The notes beneath the pieces are model-generated. The model did no database searches and was not told the DNA's origin. It worked only from the letters and a program-made list of their open reading frames with translations. From assembly GCA_023409265.1 (NCBI GenBank), contig JAEYHZ010000036.1:298220-362219 (forward strand): DNA of 64,000 nucleotides, in the 5' to 3' direction. The translations under genes and the position numbers were made by a program. Shown piece after piece: positions 41,785 through 50,676 of this stretch. This stretch comes from Bacillota bacterium. Its GTDB lineage: Bacteria > Bacillota > Clostridia > Acetivibrionales > DSM-1351. Positions within the stretch are counted from its first letter, which is position 1, and every line of letters starts with the position of its first letter.

Positions 41785-43017
41785 CTATACTAACTTATCC
41801 AAGGCCTGCTCAAAGTCCTCCTCAATATCTTCAATATCTTCAATTCCAACACTGATTCTTATTAAATCATCATAGACGCCCATTTTTTCCATCTCTTCTA
41901 CAGTGTTGGTTGCATAAATAGTTGATGCCGGATGAATGACCAAAGTCCTGACATCTCCTATGTTTGAGAGGTTGTAAGCATATTTTAGAGAATTTATAAG
42001 CTTAAAGGCATTTTCCCTGGAGCCTACTCGAATGGTAAGAATAGCACCAAATTTATAATCAAACTGTTTACTTGCCACTGCATAATCCTGGCTGCTTTCC
42101 AAACCGGGATAGTTCACTGCAGTTACTTTAGGATGACTTTTGAGAGTTGCTGCCAGCTTCATTGCATTGCTGCAAAGGCGATCCATCCTTAAAGCCATAG
42201 TTTCCAGCCCAAGGCTGCTCAAATATGCATTAAAGGGTGCCATGCAGGCTCCAAAATCCTTGAATAAAGTCTTTCTAAGTTTTGCCAGGTATACAAAGCC
42301 TCCAAATTTTTTGTATTCCTTCAGTGATGGGTACTTATCAAAATCCCATTTAAATTTTCCGCCATCTATTATAATACCACCTATGGAATTCCCGCTTCCG
42401 TTAATATATTTTGAAGTCGAATGAATAACTATATCTGCTCCCAGGCTTAACGGCTTAACCAGGTACGGAGTTGTAACGGTGTTATCCACTATGAGAGGAA
42501 TGCCATGACTGTGCGCCAGCTCTGAAAGTTCCTTTATATCGTAAACATCCAGCTTGGGGTTACCTATGGTTTCTACATATATGGCTCTCGTTTTATCATT
42601 TAAGTTTTCCTTGAAACTTTCAATGGAATTATCCTTTGCAAATCTGGCAGTTATTCCGAAATCCTCAAAACAGCCGAACAAAGAATATGTACCACCAAAT
42701 ATACCTCTTCCCGAAACTATTTCTTCGCCGCTTCTTACTATATTCAGAAGTGCCAGAGTAGCTGCCGCCATGCCTGATGAGCAAGCAACGGCACCTGCAC
42801 CCCCTTCCAGATAGGATATTCTTTTTTCAAAAGCGTCAATGGTGGGATTGTTTATTCTTGTATATATAAATCCGGGTTCACGTCCCTTAAAAACATTTTC
42901 CAGCTTCTCAGCAGTTTCCTGCTCAAAAGCAGAAGACTGATATATGGGTATGGTAGTAGCCCCGGTTTTCCCGTCGGCTCCAAAATTGCCATGCAAAAGA
43001 GCAGTATTGAATTTCAT
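41785..43017 (-). CDS. metY: O-acetylhomoserine sulfhydrylase (MetY-like), sulfur-carrier-linked
   Basis: 410 residues of the Cys/Met-metabolism PLP family. TRINNPTIDAFEKRISYLEGG, SSGMAAATLA, VDNTVTTPYL, and VIHSTSKYINGSGNSIGG with the PLP lysine. The family replaces the acetyl group of O-acetylhomoserine with sulfide to give homocysteine. Its position beside a ThiS-like carrier, ThiF and JAMM protease matches the Wolinella-type pathway in which MetY uses protein thiocarboxylate as the sulfur donor. A second MetY is at 60156. Confidence 0.88.
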   Translation of the reverse strand: MKFNTALLHGNFGADGKTGATTIPIYQSSAFEQETAEKLENVFKGREPGFIYTRINNPTIDAFEKRISYLEGGAGAVACSSGMAAATLALLNIVRSGEEIVSGRGIFGGTYSLFGCFEDFGITARFAKDNSIESFKENLNDKTRAIYVETIGNPKLDVYDIKELSELAHSHGIPLIVDNTVTTPYLVKPLSLGADIVIHSTSKYINGSGNSIGGIIIDGGKFKWDFDKYPSLKEYKKFGGFVYLAKLRKTLFKDFGACMAPFNAYLSSLGLETMALRMDRLCSNAMKLAATLKSHPKVTAVNYPGLESSQDYAVASKQFDYKFGAILTIRVGSRENAFKLINSLKYAYNLSNIGDVRTLVIHPASTIYATNTVEEMEKMGVYDDLIRISVGIEDIEDIEEDFEQALDKLV

Positions 43018-43046
43018 ATTTCCTCCATGTCCCCTGAAAAACTCTA

Positions 43047-43295
43047 TTAGCCTTCCAGTCCGCCTTTTTCAACAAACACCGTGAAGGTTCCATCTTCATT
43101 GTTTACTACGTTCAACACTTTATGGCCTTCATCTTTAAAACTTCTCGGCACATTTTGAATAGGTTCCCCTTCATTCATTTTGACTTCAAGTATCTGACCG
43201 TCCTCCAATTCCTCCAGGGCAACCTTAGCCTTAACAAAAGTTATCGGACAAACTACGTCGCTTATATCTACAAAATCATCAGCTTTAATATCCAT
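43047..43295 (-). CDS. TusA-family sulfur transferase
   Basis: 82 residues from the ATG at 43295 (TTGGAGG upstream; a TTG four codons earlier is unlikely). The single Cys is in the TusA-type motif DVVCPITFVKAKVAL; the second Pro of CPxP is replaced by Thr. TusA proteins carry persulfide sulfur. Being between the sulfite reductase and metY, it may pass sulfur to the carrier protein. Confidence 0.85.
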   Translation of the reverse strand: MDIKADDFVDISDVVCPITFVKAKVALEELEDGQILEVKMNEGEPIQNVPRSFKDEGHKVLNVVNNEDGTFTVFVEKGGLEG

Positions 43296-43336
43296 AATAT
43301 CCTCCAATCATTTTACAAGAGTCTTTCAATTAACTA

Positions 43337-44203
43337 TCACAACATCGCGCTAGCAACTTCCTTCTCAAGCAGTTCCCAGCCCACCCGGTCTACTGTGTTT
43401 CTAAAACGCTCGCTGGATTTTCCGTGTGTTTCGTAGAATTTAAGTGTAACATCCACAACCTTGAACAATTCCTCAGTTGTAAAAACAATTGGCAGCAGTT
43501 TCTTTCCGATAGCTATTCTGTTTCCGAACAAGCCCCCGAAATAAATGATGAATCCGCTTTTACCCTCCCAGGCTTCTGTGGGACAGGCCTTAACGCAGCG
43601 GCCACAATAGTTGCAGGCATCTTCCTTGAAAATGAGTTTTTTACCGGCTTTATCAACGGTTATTGCTTTTTCACGGCAAACTGCTTCACATAAACCGCAG
43701 AAGGTACATTTGTTTTCTACCCATTCAACTTTTTGACCGCCTTTAATTCCAAGATCATTCTCTTCTGCTTTGAGACAGTTATTACAGCAGGCGGTAATAC
43801 CAAATTTGAATTTATGAGGCAATTCCCTGCCATGATAATTTTTATCAAACTCATATGCCAGTTTTGTGGAATCAATAACACCGTTAGGGCATATTTCGCT
43901 TCCCTGACAGGCAGTAATTGTTCTTACTCTCGGACCGCAGACTCCTGGCTGTAAGTTTGCTTCTGCAAGCTCACTCTTAACAGCTTCCACATCCTGGAGC
44001 TTTATAAAAGGTATCTCTATACTTTGTCTTGATGTCATATGTACATACCCATGGCCGTATTTTTTTGCAATTTCATGGACCTTCAGCAGTTGATCGGCCT
44101 GAATCTGACCGCCTATTATTCCCAATCTTAAAGAAAAGTTGTCTTTTTGCTTCTGACGCATGAAGCCGCCTTTTTTTAATTCCTTATAATCCACCTGTGC
44201 CAT
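43337..44203 (-). CDS. Small siroheme-type sulfite reductase with ferredoxin domain
   Basis: 289 residues from the ATG at 44203 (GGAGAAAAG upstream; longer frame disfavoured). The siroheme-[4Fe-4S] ligand pattern C-x5-C / C-x3-C is present (ACQGSEICPNG and ACCNNCLKAEENDLG). Two ferredoxin clusters follow: CTFCGLCEAVCREKA and CNYCGRCVKACPTEA. It resembles the AsrC/Fsr-like small sulfite reductases of anaerobes. It reduces sulfite to sulfide with ferredoxin-level electrons, and explains the linked siroheme genes. Confidence 0.88.
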   Translation of the reverse strand: MAQVDYKELKKGGFMRQKQKDNFSLRLGIIGGQIQADQLLKVHEIAKKYGHGYVHMTSRQSIEIPFIKLQDVEAVKSELAEANLQPGVCGPRVRTITACQGSEICPNGVIDSTKLAYEFDKNYHGRELPHKFKFGITACCNNCLKAEENDLGIKGGQKVEWVENKCTFCGLCEAVCREKAITVDKAGKKLIFKEDACNYCGRCVKACPTEAWEGKSGFIIYFGGLFGNRIAIGKKLLPIVFTTEELFKVVDVTLKFYETHGKSSERFRNTVDRVGWELLEKEVASAML

Positions 44204-44284
44204 AATTCTTTTCTCCATTTCCAGTAAAAGGGAGCATACTATAAACCATGGTAATTTTTCATCCATCCGGTTTAACAATCAGCT

Positions 44285-44701
44285 CTATTCACCTTGTATA
44301 ATAAGTTTTTCTTCACTTACCTCATTCTTTATGATGTTAAAGCTTTTTAAAACAATATTCCCGGCATCCATTAACGATATAATAAAGTAACTGGCTTTGG
44401 GATCAAAGGCTAACCTTTTATCCTCTTCAGAGGGCCGTGATGGCGAAGCAGGGTGACTGTGAAAGTTTCCCAGCATCTCCCAGCCGTTATTTCTCATATC
44501 TTTAACTGAAACAAACTGCTCTCTGGGATCCATTGAAAAATGCTCTGGACTGTTGTCTGTATTTTTAACCAGATATACTCTTTTGACATATTTAATATCG
44601 TTTTCATTGCTTCCGCCCAAAAGACCGCAAGCCTCATTAGGAAGAGCCTGTTTCGAATGTTCCAGAATTTCATTATACTGTTTTTTTGTAATTACAATCA
44701 A
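44285..44701 (-). CDS. JAMM/Mov34 metalloprotease (HcyD/Mec+ type)
   Basis: 138 residues, TTG start with AGGTG upstream. The JAMM motif is complete: Glu in LPNEACGLLGG and H-x-H-P-x7-S-x2-D in FHSHPASPSRPSEEDKR. In Mycobacterium Mec+ and Wolinella HcyD such proteases trim the C-terminus of the ThiS-like sulfur carrier. Here the carrier indeed ends in two residues after GGG. Confidence 0.9.
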   Translation of the reverse strand: MIVITKKQYNEILEHSKQALPNEACGLLGGSNENDIKYVKRVYLVKNTDNSPEHFSMDPREQFVSVKDMRNNGWEMLGNFHSHPASPSRPSEEDKRLAFDPKASYFIISLMDAGNIVLKSFNIIKNEVSEEKLIIQGE

Positions 44702-44821
44702 TTATAGCACCTACTTTCTATAAACGGAACTGAACAAAATATTTCGTATTTATGTTCTTTTAATTCCTTAACATCAATAAAATATCCGAATAGCCTGAAA
44801 TAATGAAGCTAATTTAAAATC

Positions 44822-45640
44822 CTATGATGTATGCTTTAAATCGCATACCGCCTGTTCATAATCAAGCAATGTTTTAATTGTCGGAGCCTCTCCACAAACC
44901 TGACAGTTCTTATTATTTGGCAGCTTGATTTTTCTGAATTCCATTTTAAGTGAGTCATAGGTTAAAAGCTGTCCCGTAAGTAACTCACCCACACCAAGAA
45001 TATACTTAATTGCTTCAGTTGCCTGAATTGTACCGATTATTCCTCCCATAACACCAAGAACACCGGCTTGTTTGCAGGTTGGTACCGCATCAGGAGGAGG
45101 CGGGTTCTTGAAAACGCATCTATAGCAAGGACCCTGACCCGGTACATAAGTCATTGTCTGCCCCTGAAATCTAATTATACCCGCATGTGAAAAGGGCTTC
45201 TGTGTCAATACACAGACATCATTTATGAGAAATTTTGCAGGGAAATTGTCTGTTCCGTCAATGATAAAATCATAGTTTTTATCATTGATAATATCTTTAA
45301 TATTTGCAGAACTGACCCATTCCTTATAGGTTGCAACCTCTACATCAGGATTCATTTCATTGATAGTTTCCTTGCCTGATAAAACCTTGGGCTTTCCAAC
45401 ATCTTTTGTAAGGTGGATTATCTGTCTCTGAAGGTTTGAAAGCTCAACTGCATCAAAGTCTACCAATCCGATGGTACCTGCTCCAGCGGCAGCCAGAAAC
45501 ATTGCTGCAGGTGCACCAAGACCTCCTGTTCCTATAATAAGAACCTTTGAGTTAAGAAGTTTTTTCTGACCCTTGACCCCAACTTCCTTTAAAATAATGT
45601 GTCTGGAATATCTTTCAAGCTGTTCATTTGAGAAACTCAT
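44822..45640 (-). CDS. ThiF/HesA/MoeB-type adenylyltransferase (HcyF-like)
   Basis: 272 residues. ATP site LIIGTGGLGAPAAMFLAAAG, then the ribose-Asp LVDFDAVELSNLQRQ, the R finger, catalytic-loop Cys PTCKQAGVLG, and two CxxC zinc pairs (CYRCVF; CQVCGE). It adenylates the C-terminal glycine of a ThiS-like protein for thiocarboxylate formation. Its ATG overlaps the TGA of the carrier gene (ATGA), so the two are coupled. Confidence 0.9.
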   Translation of the reverse strand: MSFSNEQLERYSRHIILKEVGVKGQKKLLNSKVLIIGTGGLGAPAAMFLAAAGAGTIGLVDFDAVELSNLQRQIIHLTKDVGKPKVLSGKETINEMNPDVEVATYKEWVSSANIKDIINDKNYDFIIDGTDNFPAKFLINDVCVLTQKPFSHAGIIRFQGQTMTYVPGQGPCYRCVFKNPPPPDAVPTCKQAGVLGVMGGIIGTIQATEAIKYILGVGELLTGQLLTYDSLKMEFRKIKLPNNKNCQVCGEAPTIKTLLDYEQAVCDLKHTS

Positions 45641-45846
45641 AAAGTACCGCCTCCCATGAAGTACAGAAATTCAACAACATCTCCGTCTTTTACCACCAGG
45701 GTTTCAAAATTATCTCTGTCCACAAACTCGTCGTTAATCTGTACTGTTACATAATCCTGCATTTCTACGTTCTGATAACTTAACAGTTCTTTTACTGTCA
45801 ATTCCCTTTCCAATAAAACTTCTTTTCCGTTTGCATGAATCTTCAT
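45637..45846 (-). CDS. ThiS/MoaD-like sulfur carrier protein with blocked C-terminus (HcyS-like)
   Basis: 69 residues from the ATG at 45846; the ATG at 45852 directly abuts GGAGGT and is disfavoured. Beta-grasp fold with VQINDEFVDRDNF and the C-terminus FLYFMGGGTL. Thiocarboxylate carriers need a free terminal Gly-Gly, so the last two residues (Thr-Leu) must be removed, presumably by the JAMM protease. This pattern is like Wolinella HcyS and unlike ordinary ThiS, and no thiamine genes are nearby. Confidence 0.9.
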   Translation of the reverse strand: MKIHANGKEVLLERELTVKELLSYQNVEMQDYVTVQINDEFVDRDNFETLVVKDGDVVEFLYFMGGGTL

Positions 45847-45863
45847 GGCCATACCTCCAAAAA

Positions 45864-47672
45864 TTAAATATAATAGTCAAGAATGATTTCCTGTTGTTTC
45901 AGCAGCTGACATACTGAATCTACAGTCTTTTCAATTGAACCATCGGTATTTATGTCTGCATTGGGTTTAAAGCTGTTAAAGGGCGATTCCCCGACATTAA
46001 CAATAATTATTTCATGTGGTTGGTTCAATAATTTCAGCTTTTCTGCTTCATAATCGTCCAGGTCGAAAACAGAAGTAATAAATATCTGTCCGGCATCAGT
46101 AAATATTCTGGCAAGTTCGCCTATTTGTCTAACCTGATTGTCTCTTGCCTGAAAATCTGAAGAACTATCCGATGCAAGTCCGCTGAGAAGACTTGATACA
46201 CCAAGGTAATAAGCCTTGTATTTCATTTTAAACAATCTGCTTTCAAGTTTCTTACCTATATCCTGAATTGTTTTCTCATTTTCTTCACTTCCAGTAGTGA
46301 TTACAACGAACTTGGACTTGTGACCGTATGCTTCTTCTCTTTCGTCTGAAGAAATAAGACTCTTTTCCCATAGGTATTCCCTGTCTCTGATGTGTTCTAC
46401 AAGGCTGTTTTCACTGTCCGATACACCCTCAAGAATTATTCCGCCTCCGGATATTTCATAGTTATCCACTATTACAAACCGCCCTGTAAGCTCTATATCC
46501 GAAATAACATCAAAGGCAATAGGCTTTGCAGTTTCAAGAATACACTCTGCCACGTCGTGCCTTTCCACCTGATCCTTGAAGGTATCAATATTGAGCTCGG
46601 CAGCATCTATGATATTCAGAATTTCAACCAGCTTCACCGCTATTCTCATGGTACCTATCTTCAATTTGTAGTTTTTGTTCTTTATCAAAGGCACATGTCC
46701 AACCCAGAATATATTTACTCTGAAGCGTGAGCTAAGCACCGGCTGCTGTTCATTAACCCTTACCATCAGTTCTCCGGGCTTTATATAAATCTGTGTTTTA
46801 ATTGTAAAGCCCACTGCCTGATTGGCATAAGCAGTATCTGCAGGTGCAGTGTTAAAACCCTCAACACTGTTTACTACACTCTTCTTTTTTGAAGGAAGGA
46901 ATATTACCTCGTCTCCTGTTTTTATTGATCCGCTCAAAACAGTACCGGCAACAATTCTTCTGTCATCATTTTCTTCTGTGAACTTATATATGTCCTGTAC
47001 AGGCATACGGAAGGGAAGCTGATGATTTTCCTTCTTGTTTGCAAAACCATCAAGCTGTTCCAAGACTGTGGGGCCTTGGTACCACTGTGTGTTTTCAGAA
47101 TTGACGGCTACGTTGTCACCGTTAAATGCACTTATTGGAATAAAATTTATAGGCTTGATGTTTATTTTGTGAAGAAACTCTGTAAATTCAGATTTTATTG
47201 AAGTAAATACATCGCTGTCAAAGTCCACCAGGTCCATTTTATTTACAATAACAACCACCTGTTTTATTCCAAGCATGGAAACAATATGTCCGTGGCGTTT
47301 TGAGTTTTCCCTGATTCCTTCCTTTGCGTCAATTACCAGTAAAGCCGCCTCTGCTCTCGAGGCACCGGTTACCATGTTTTTCAGGAATTCAATATGTCCG
47401 GGCGCATCAATAATTATGTAGTCTCTCTTTCGGGTTTTGAAGAAGCATCTGGCAGTATCAATGGTTATGCCCTGCGCCTGTTCATCCTTTAGTGCATCCA
47501 GAAGGAATGCGTATTCAAATGGTCTGGAGTTCTTTTTGCAGTATTCCTTTACCGATTCAAGCTTTCCTTCAGGGAGGGAATCAGTGTCGGCAAGCAGTCT
47601 TCCTATAACGGTACTTTTACCGTGATCCACATGTCCAACGATTACTATGTTCATCTGTTCTCTATTATCCAT
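45864..47672 (-). CDS. cysN: ATP sulfurylase large subunit with decayed APS-kinase domain
   Basis: 602 residues. Residues 1-445 are the CysN GTPase (GHVDHGKSTVIGRLL, IIDAPGH, VNKMDLVDFD). The remaining 150 residues align with the APS kinase CysC (RQIGELARIFTDAGQIFITS), but the P-loop GxxGxGKS is TTGSEENEKT and the DGDN motif is GVSS. The kinase should therefore be inactive. The neighbouring CysH is a direct APS reductase, so PAPS is not required. The GTPase drives CysD to make APS. Confidence 0.93.
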   Translation of the reverse strand: MDNREQMNIVIVGHVDHGKSTVIGRLLADTDSLPEGKLESVKEYCKKNSRPFEYAFLLDALKDEQAQGITIDTARCFFKTRKRDYIIIDAPGHIEFLKNMVTGASRAEAALLVIDAKEGIRENSKRHGHIVSMLGIKQVVVIVNKMDLVDFDSDVFTSIKSEFTEFLHKINIKPINFIPISAFNGDNVAVNSENTQWYQGPTVLEQLDGFANKKENHQLPFRMPVQDIYKFTEENDDRRIVAGTVLSGSIKTGDEVIFLPSKKKSVVNSVEGFNTAPADTAYANQAVGFTIKTQIYIKPGELMVRVNEQQPVLSSRFRVNIFWVGHVPLIKNKNYKLKIGTMRIAVKLVEILNIIDAAELNIDTFKDQVERHDVAECILETAKPIAFDVISDIELTGRFVIVDNYEISGGGIILEGVSDSENSLVEHIRDREYLWEKSLISSDEREEAYGHKSKFVVITTGSEENEKTIQDIGKKLESRLFKMKYKAYYLGVSSLLSGLASDSSSDFQARDNQVRQIGELARIFTDAGQIFITSVFDLDDYEAEKLKLLNQPHEIIIVNVGESPFNSFKPNADINTDGSIEKTVDSVCQLLKQQEIILDYYI

Positions 47673-48554
47673 TTACATGTAACCTCCTCTGCGAAGTGTC
47701 TCAAGTCCCCCGCCATCATCCTTATCCTGGGCACGGCCTGATCTTTCGGCTATGTTTGCAAATTTACCGCTTTTTAATTCTTCTATGATTTCAATGACAT
47801 TCTTTGATGTGGATTCCACAGGGGTTGTACAGGGGTAGCAGCCCAGTGATCTGTATCGCTTCCCGCCTCCCTGGTCAAAGTAAAGTGAAGTTATGGGAAT
47901 ATTTTCTCTTTCGATGTATTCCCATATATTCAATTCAGTCCAATCCAGCAGAGGATGTATTCTGATATGTGTTCCGGGAGCAAAATCTGTCTTGAACTGA
48001 TTCCAGAATTCAGGCGGTTGATCTCCTACATCCCAGTCATTTTCCTTATCTCTTGGGGAAAAATATCTTTCCTTTGAACGGCTGCCTTCCTCATCGGCTC
48101 TGACACCCACAATAACACCCGTATACTTTTCCCTGTTATTGTCAGACACGTATTTTCCTGTTTTGTGATCCATTACATATCTGTTCCACTCTCCAGATAA
48201 AGTATTTTTTAAAGCCTCCGATTTAAGAGACTGACAGCAGGTGATACGGTCAACCTTTCCATCGGGGAAGGTTCTTTTTTGAGCCAGTGCTTCAGTATTT
48301 TCACCATATACCATTGTCAATTTCCATTTAAGTGCCAGATCATCTCTGTACTGTATCATTTCAGGTATTTTATAATGAGTATCAATGTGTACCAGCGGTA
48401 TGGGCACATGTCCGAAAAATGCTTTTCTAGCCAGCCACAAAAGTACTGTACTGTCCTTTCCTATTGACCACAGCATACAGATGTTTTTGAATTCCCTGTA
48501 CGCTTCTCTGAGTATATGCACACTCTGCGCTTCCAACTTATCCAAATGATTCAT
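47673..48554 (-). CDS. cysD: Sulfate adenylyltransferase small subunit
   Basis: 293 residues from the ATG at 48554 (GGAGGTTAAC upstream; the TTG seven codons earlier is disfavoured). PP-loop motif MLWSIGKDSTVLLWLARKAF, then HIDTHYKIPEMIQYRD, and GCYPCTTPVESTS; the C-terminal REERAQD-like SGRAQDKD is present. It forms APS from ATP and sulfate with CysN, which follows directly. The gap to cysH is 118 nt. Confidence 0.95.
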   Translation of the reverse strand: MNHLDKLEAQSVHILREAYREFKNICMLWSIGKDSTVLLWLARKAFFGHVPIPLVHIDTHYKIPEMIQYRDDLALKWKLTMVYGENTEALAQKRTFPDGKVDRITCCQSLKSEALKNTLSGEWNRYVMDHKTGKYVSDNNREKYTGVIVGVRADEEGSRSKERYFSPRDKENDWDVGDQPPEFWNQFKTDFAPGTHIRIHPLLDWTELNIWEYIERENIPITSLYFDQGGGKRYRSLGCYPCTTPVESTSKNVIEIIEELKSGKFANIAERSGRAQDKDDGGGLETLRRGGYM

Positions 48555-48672
48555 GTTAACCTCCGTAATTTTCAAATATCAGTGAAAATCTCCTGCCTCT
48601 ATGGGTGTTGAGTGAACAAGCTTGTATCAATGGTATCAATCCCCCACTGATTATAAATAAATTTAATTAATA

Positions 48673-49389
48673 TTATGTTGGATTGTGGACTCCAATATGA
48701 AGGCCGCATTCCTTTTTGTCAGGATCCTCCCACCACCATCTGCCGCTTCGCACGTCCTGACCCGGCTGAACCGCCCTGGTACATGGCTGGCAGCCAATGC
48801 TGCGGAAGCCGGTGTTGTAAAGGTGGCTGTATGGAATATTGTTTTCCTTTATGTAGGCCCATACATCATCCTCCGACCAGTGTATTATGGGATTGATCTT
48901 GTAAATGGAGTTGCCATCGTCCCATTCAAAGATTTCCATATCCTGACGGGTTGGAGATTGATCCCTTCTCAAGCCGCATATCCATCCGTCAACAGAGCTC
49001 AAAACTCTTTTCAACGGCTTGACTTTTCTGATTTCGCAGCATTTTTTCCGGAGTTCCACACTTTGGTAAAAGAAATTCGGTCCAAGCTTTGAAACCACTT
49101 CCTCCAGATCCCCTCTTTCGGGAGCATATACTTCATAATTGAATTTATACCTTAACATTGTTTGCTCCATAAGGTCGTAAGTCTTCTGAAAATGTCTGCC
49201 TGTATCAATGACAAAAATTCTGGCTTGGGGATCCACCTCCAAAAGCATGTGTGTAAGCACCTGGTCTTCTATTGAAAGGCTTGACGCCAATGCTACTTTA
49301 GAAACCCCGATTTTTTCCACGATGAACCTGATAACCTCTTCCGGCTGTGAAAATTCATTGTTCAGTGCCTTGATATCCAATTGTTCCAT
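48673..49389 (-). CDS. cysH: Adenosine-5'-phosphosulfate reductase
   Basis: 238 residues. It contains the four-cysteine pattern of [4Fe-4S] APS-specific reductases: CC in ELRKKCCEIRKVKPL and C-x2-C in SIGCQPCTRAV, plus the catalytic Cys in KKECGLHIG. Yeast-type PAPS reductases lack the CC/CxxC cluster. It therefore reduces APS to sulfite and AMP directly, bypassing PAPS; consistent with the decayed kinase domain in CysN. Confidence 0.93.
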   Translation of the reverse strand: MEQLDIKALNNEFSQPEEVIRFIVEKIGVSKVALASSLSIEDQVLTHMLLEVDPQARIFVIDTGRHFQKTYDLMEQTMLRYKFNYEVYAPERGDLEEVVSKLGPNFFYQSVELRKKCCEIRKVKPLKRVLSSVDGWICGLRRDQSPTRQDMEIFEWDDGNSIYKINPIIHWSEDDVWAYIKENNIPYSHLYNTGFRSIGCQPCTRAVQPGQDVRSGRWWWEDPDKKECGLHIGVHNPT

Positions 49390-49424
49390 TCCTGTTTTTC
49401 TCCACCTTTCTATACATTTAATCT

Positions 49425-50624
49425 TTAATTTAAAGCTGAATTGTCTAAAAAGCTCTCCAATACCATAGCTGCTGCTCCGATTGAAATTGCATTATCATTA
49501 AAAAACCCGCCGTTGCTGAAAAATATTTTATCTTTTCCATGGGTACGGGATCTCTCCAATGCAGTTTCAGTACATATATCATAAAAAAGCCTGGAGTGTT
49601 TAATTAGCGGGCCGCTTAAAATCACTATTCCGGGATTAAGAAGCTTTATAAGATTTGCCAGTCCGTCTCCCATTATTACCGCTCCGTCCTGTATTACCTT
49701 TAAGGCATGGGGATCATTTAATTCAGCTGCTCTGCAAATATCTATATAGGAAAATTTTACATTCATTTCTTCAGCAGCCTCCTGTTTTAATTCCTTGAAT
49801 TTCTCAATGATTGAAAATATGGAGGAATAGGCCTCTATACACCCCCTGTTCCCGCAGGAGCATCTATCCCCGTTAACATTGATCATCATGTGTGCAAATG
49901 CATCTTCGGAGTCATTAATATTCCTAACAAAAACTCCTGAGGAAATCAATCCTGTTCTGATACCTACTCCACAGTTAATATAAATAACATTCCTTATTCC
50001 TTTACCTATTCCGTAATAAGTTTCGGCCAATACCGCTGCATTTGCTCCATTATCAATGACCACAGGTATTTCCAGTCTCTTTTCAAAAATCGATTTCAGG
50101 GGTATGTTCTCCCAGCCCGGAGCTTCAAAGTTTTCAGGGTTAAGAACTACGCCGTTGCTTCTGTCCAATGGACCTACCGTACCTACACCCATTCCGATTA
50201 TTTTACCGTTTTGCTTTATGACTTTTTCCTGTACTTCTTTAATCCAGCTCAATATAATACTCAAGGTTAGCTTTGGGGTTGATTCACGGTTCATCTCGAA
50301 TCTGTATTTCCTGACCGGCTGCATTTTCAAATTTGTTAATATTACCTGTGTATAGGTTCTGGAAATGTCTATCCCCACAAGATAATATTTAGAGGAATCA
50401 ACATCATATAACACAGGCTTTCTTCCACCGGTAGATTCCCCGATTTCCGATCTGCCCAGCAGCTTCATTTCTTCAAGGGGCTGCATCATTCTGCTCAGGC
50501 TGGTAAGCTTCAAGCCTGACATTTCAGACAATGACGCCTTGGTCAAGGCCTGATCGTGGAGAATTAAACTGAGTATTTTTTTTGATTCCAGAGGTAAACC
50601 ACTTAAAAGATTTTTTATCCGCAT
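49425..50624 (-). CDS. ROK-family protein inside the sulfate operon
   Basis: 399 residues. N-terminal winged helix (LSLILHDQALTKASLSEMSG, LTSLSRMMQPLEEMKLLG) makes it a regulator. ROK domain: GMGVGTVGPLD, INCGVGIRTGLISSGVF, zinc site CSCGNRGCIEAY. The kinase-type acidic pattern is altered (G-V-G-I-R-T), so it may bind but not phosphorylate. ROK proteins normally respond to sugars, so the placement between cysA and cysH is unusual. It may sense a sulfur-linked or sugar ligand; target unknown. Confidence 0.85.
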   Translation of the reverse strand: MRIKNLLSGLPLESKKILSLILHDQALTKASLSEMSGLKLTSLSRMMQPLEEMKLLGRSEIGESTGGRKPVLYDVDSSKYYLVGIDISRTYTQVILTNLKMQPVRKYRFEMNRESTPKLTLSIILSWIKEVQEKVIKQNGKIIGMGVGTVGPLDRSNGVVLNPENFEAPGWENIPLKSIFEKRLEIPVVIDNGANAAVLAETYYGIGKGIRNVIYINCGVGIRTGLISSGVFVRNINDSEDAFAHMMINVNGDRCSCGNRGCIEAYSSIFSIIEKFKELKQEAAEEMNVKFSYIDICRAAELNDPHALKVIQDGAVIMGDGLANLIKLLNPGIVILSGPLIKHSRLFYDICTETALERSRTHGKDKIFFSNGGFFNDNAISIGAAAMVLESFLDNSALN

Positions 50625-50676
50625 ATGCTACACCTGACTTTTTACCAATTTAGTTAAAAGTTATCAAAAAAAATAT

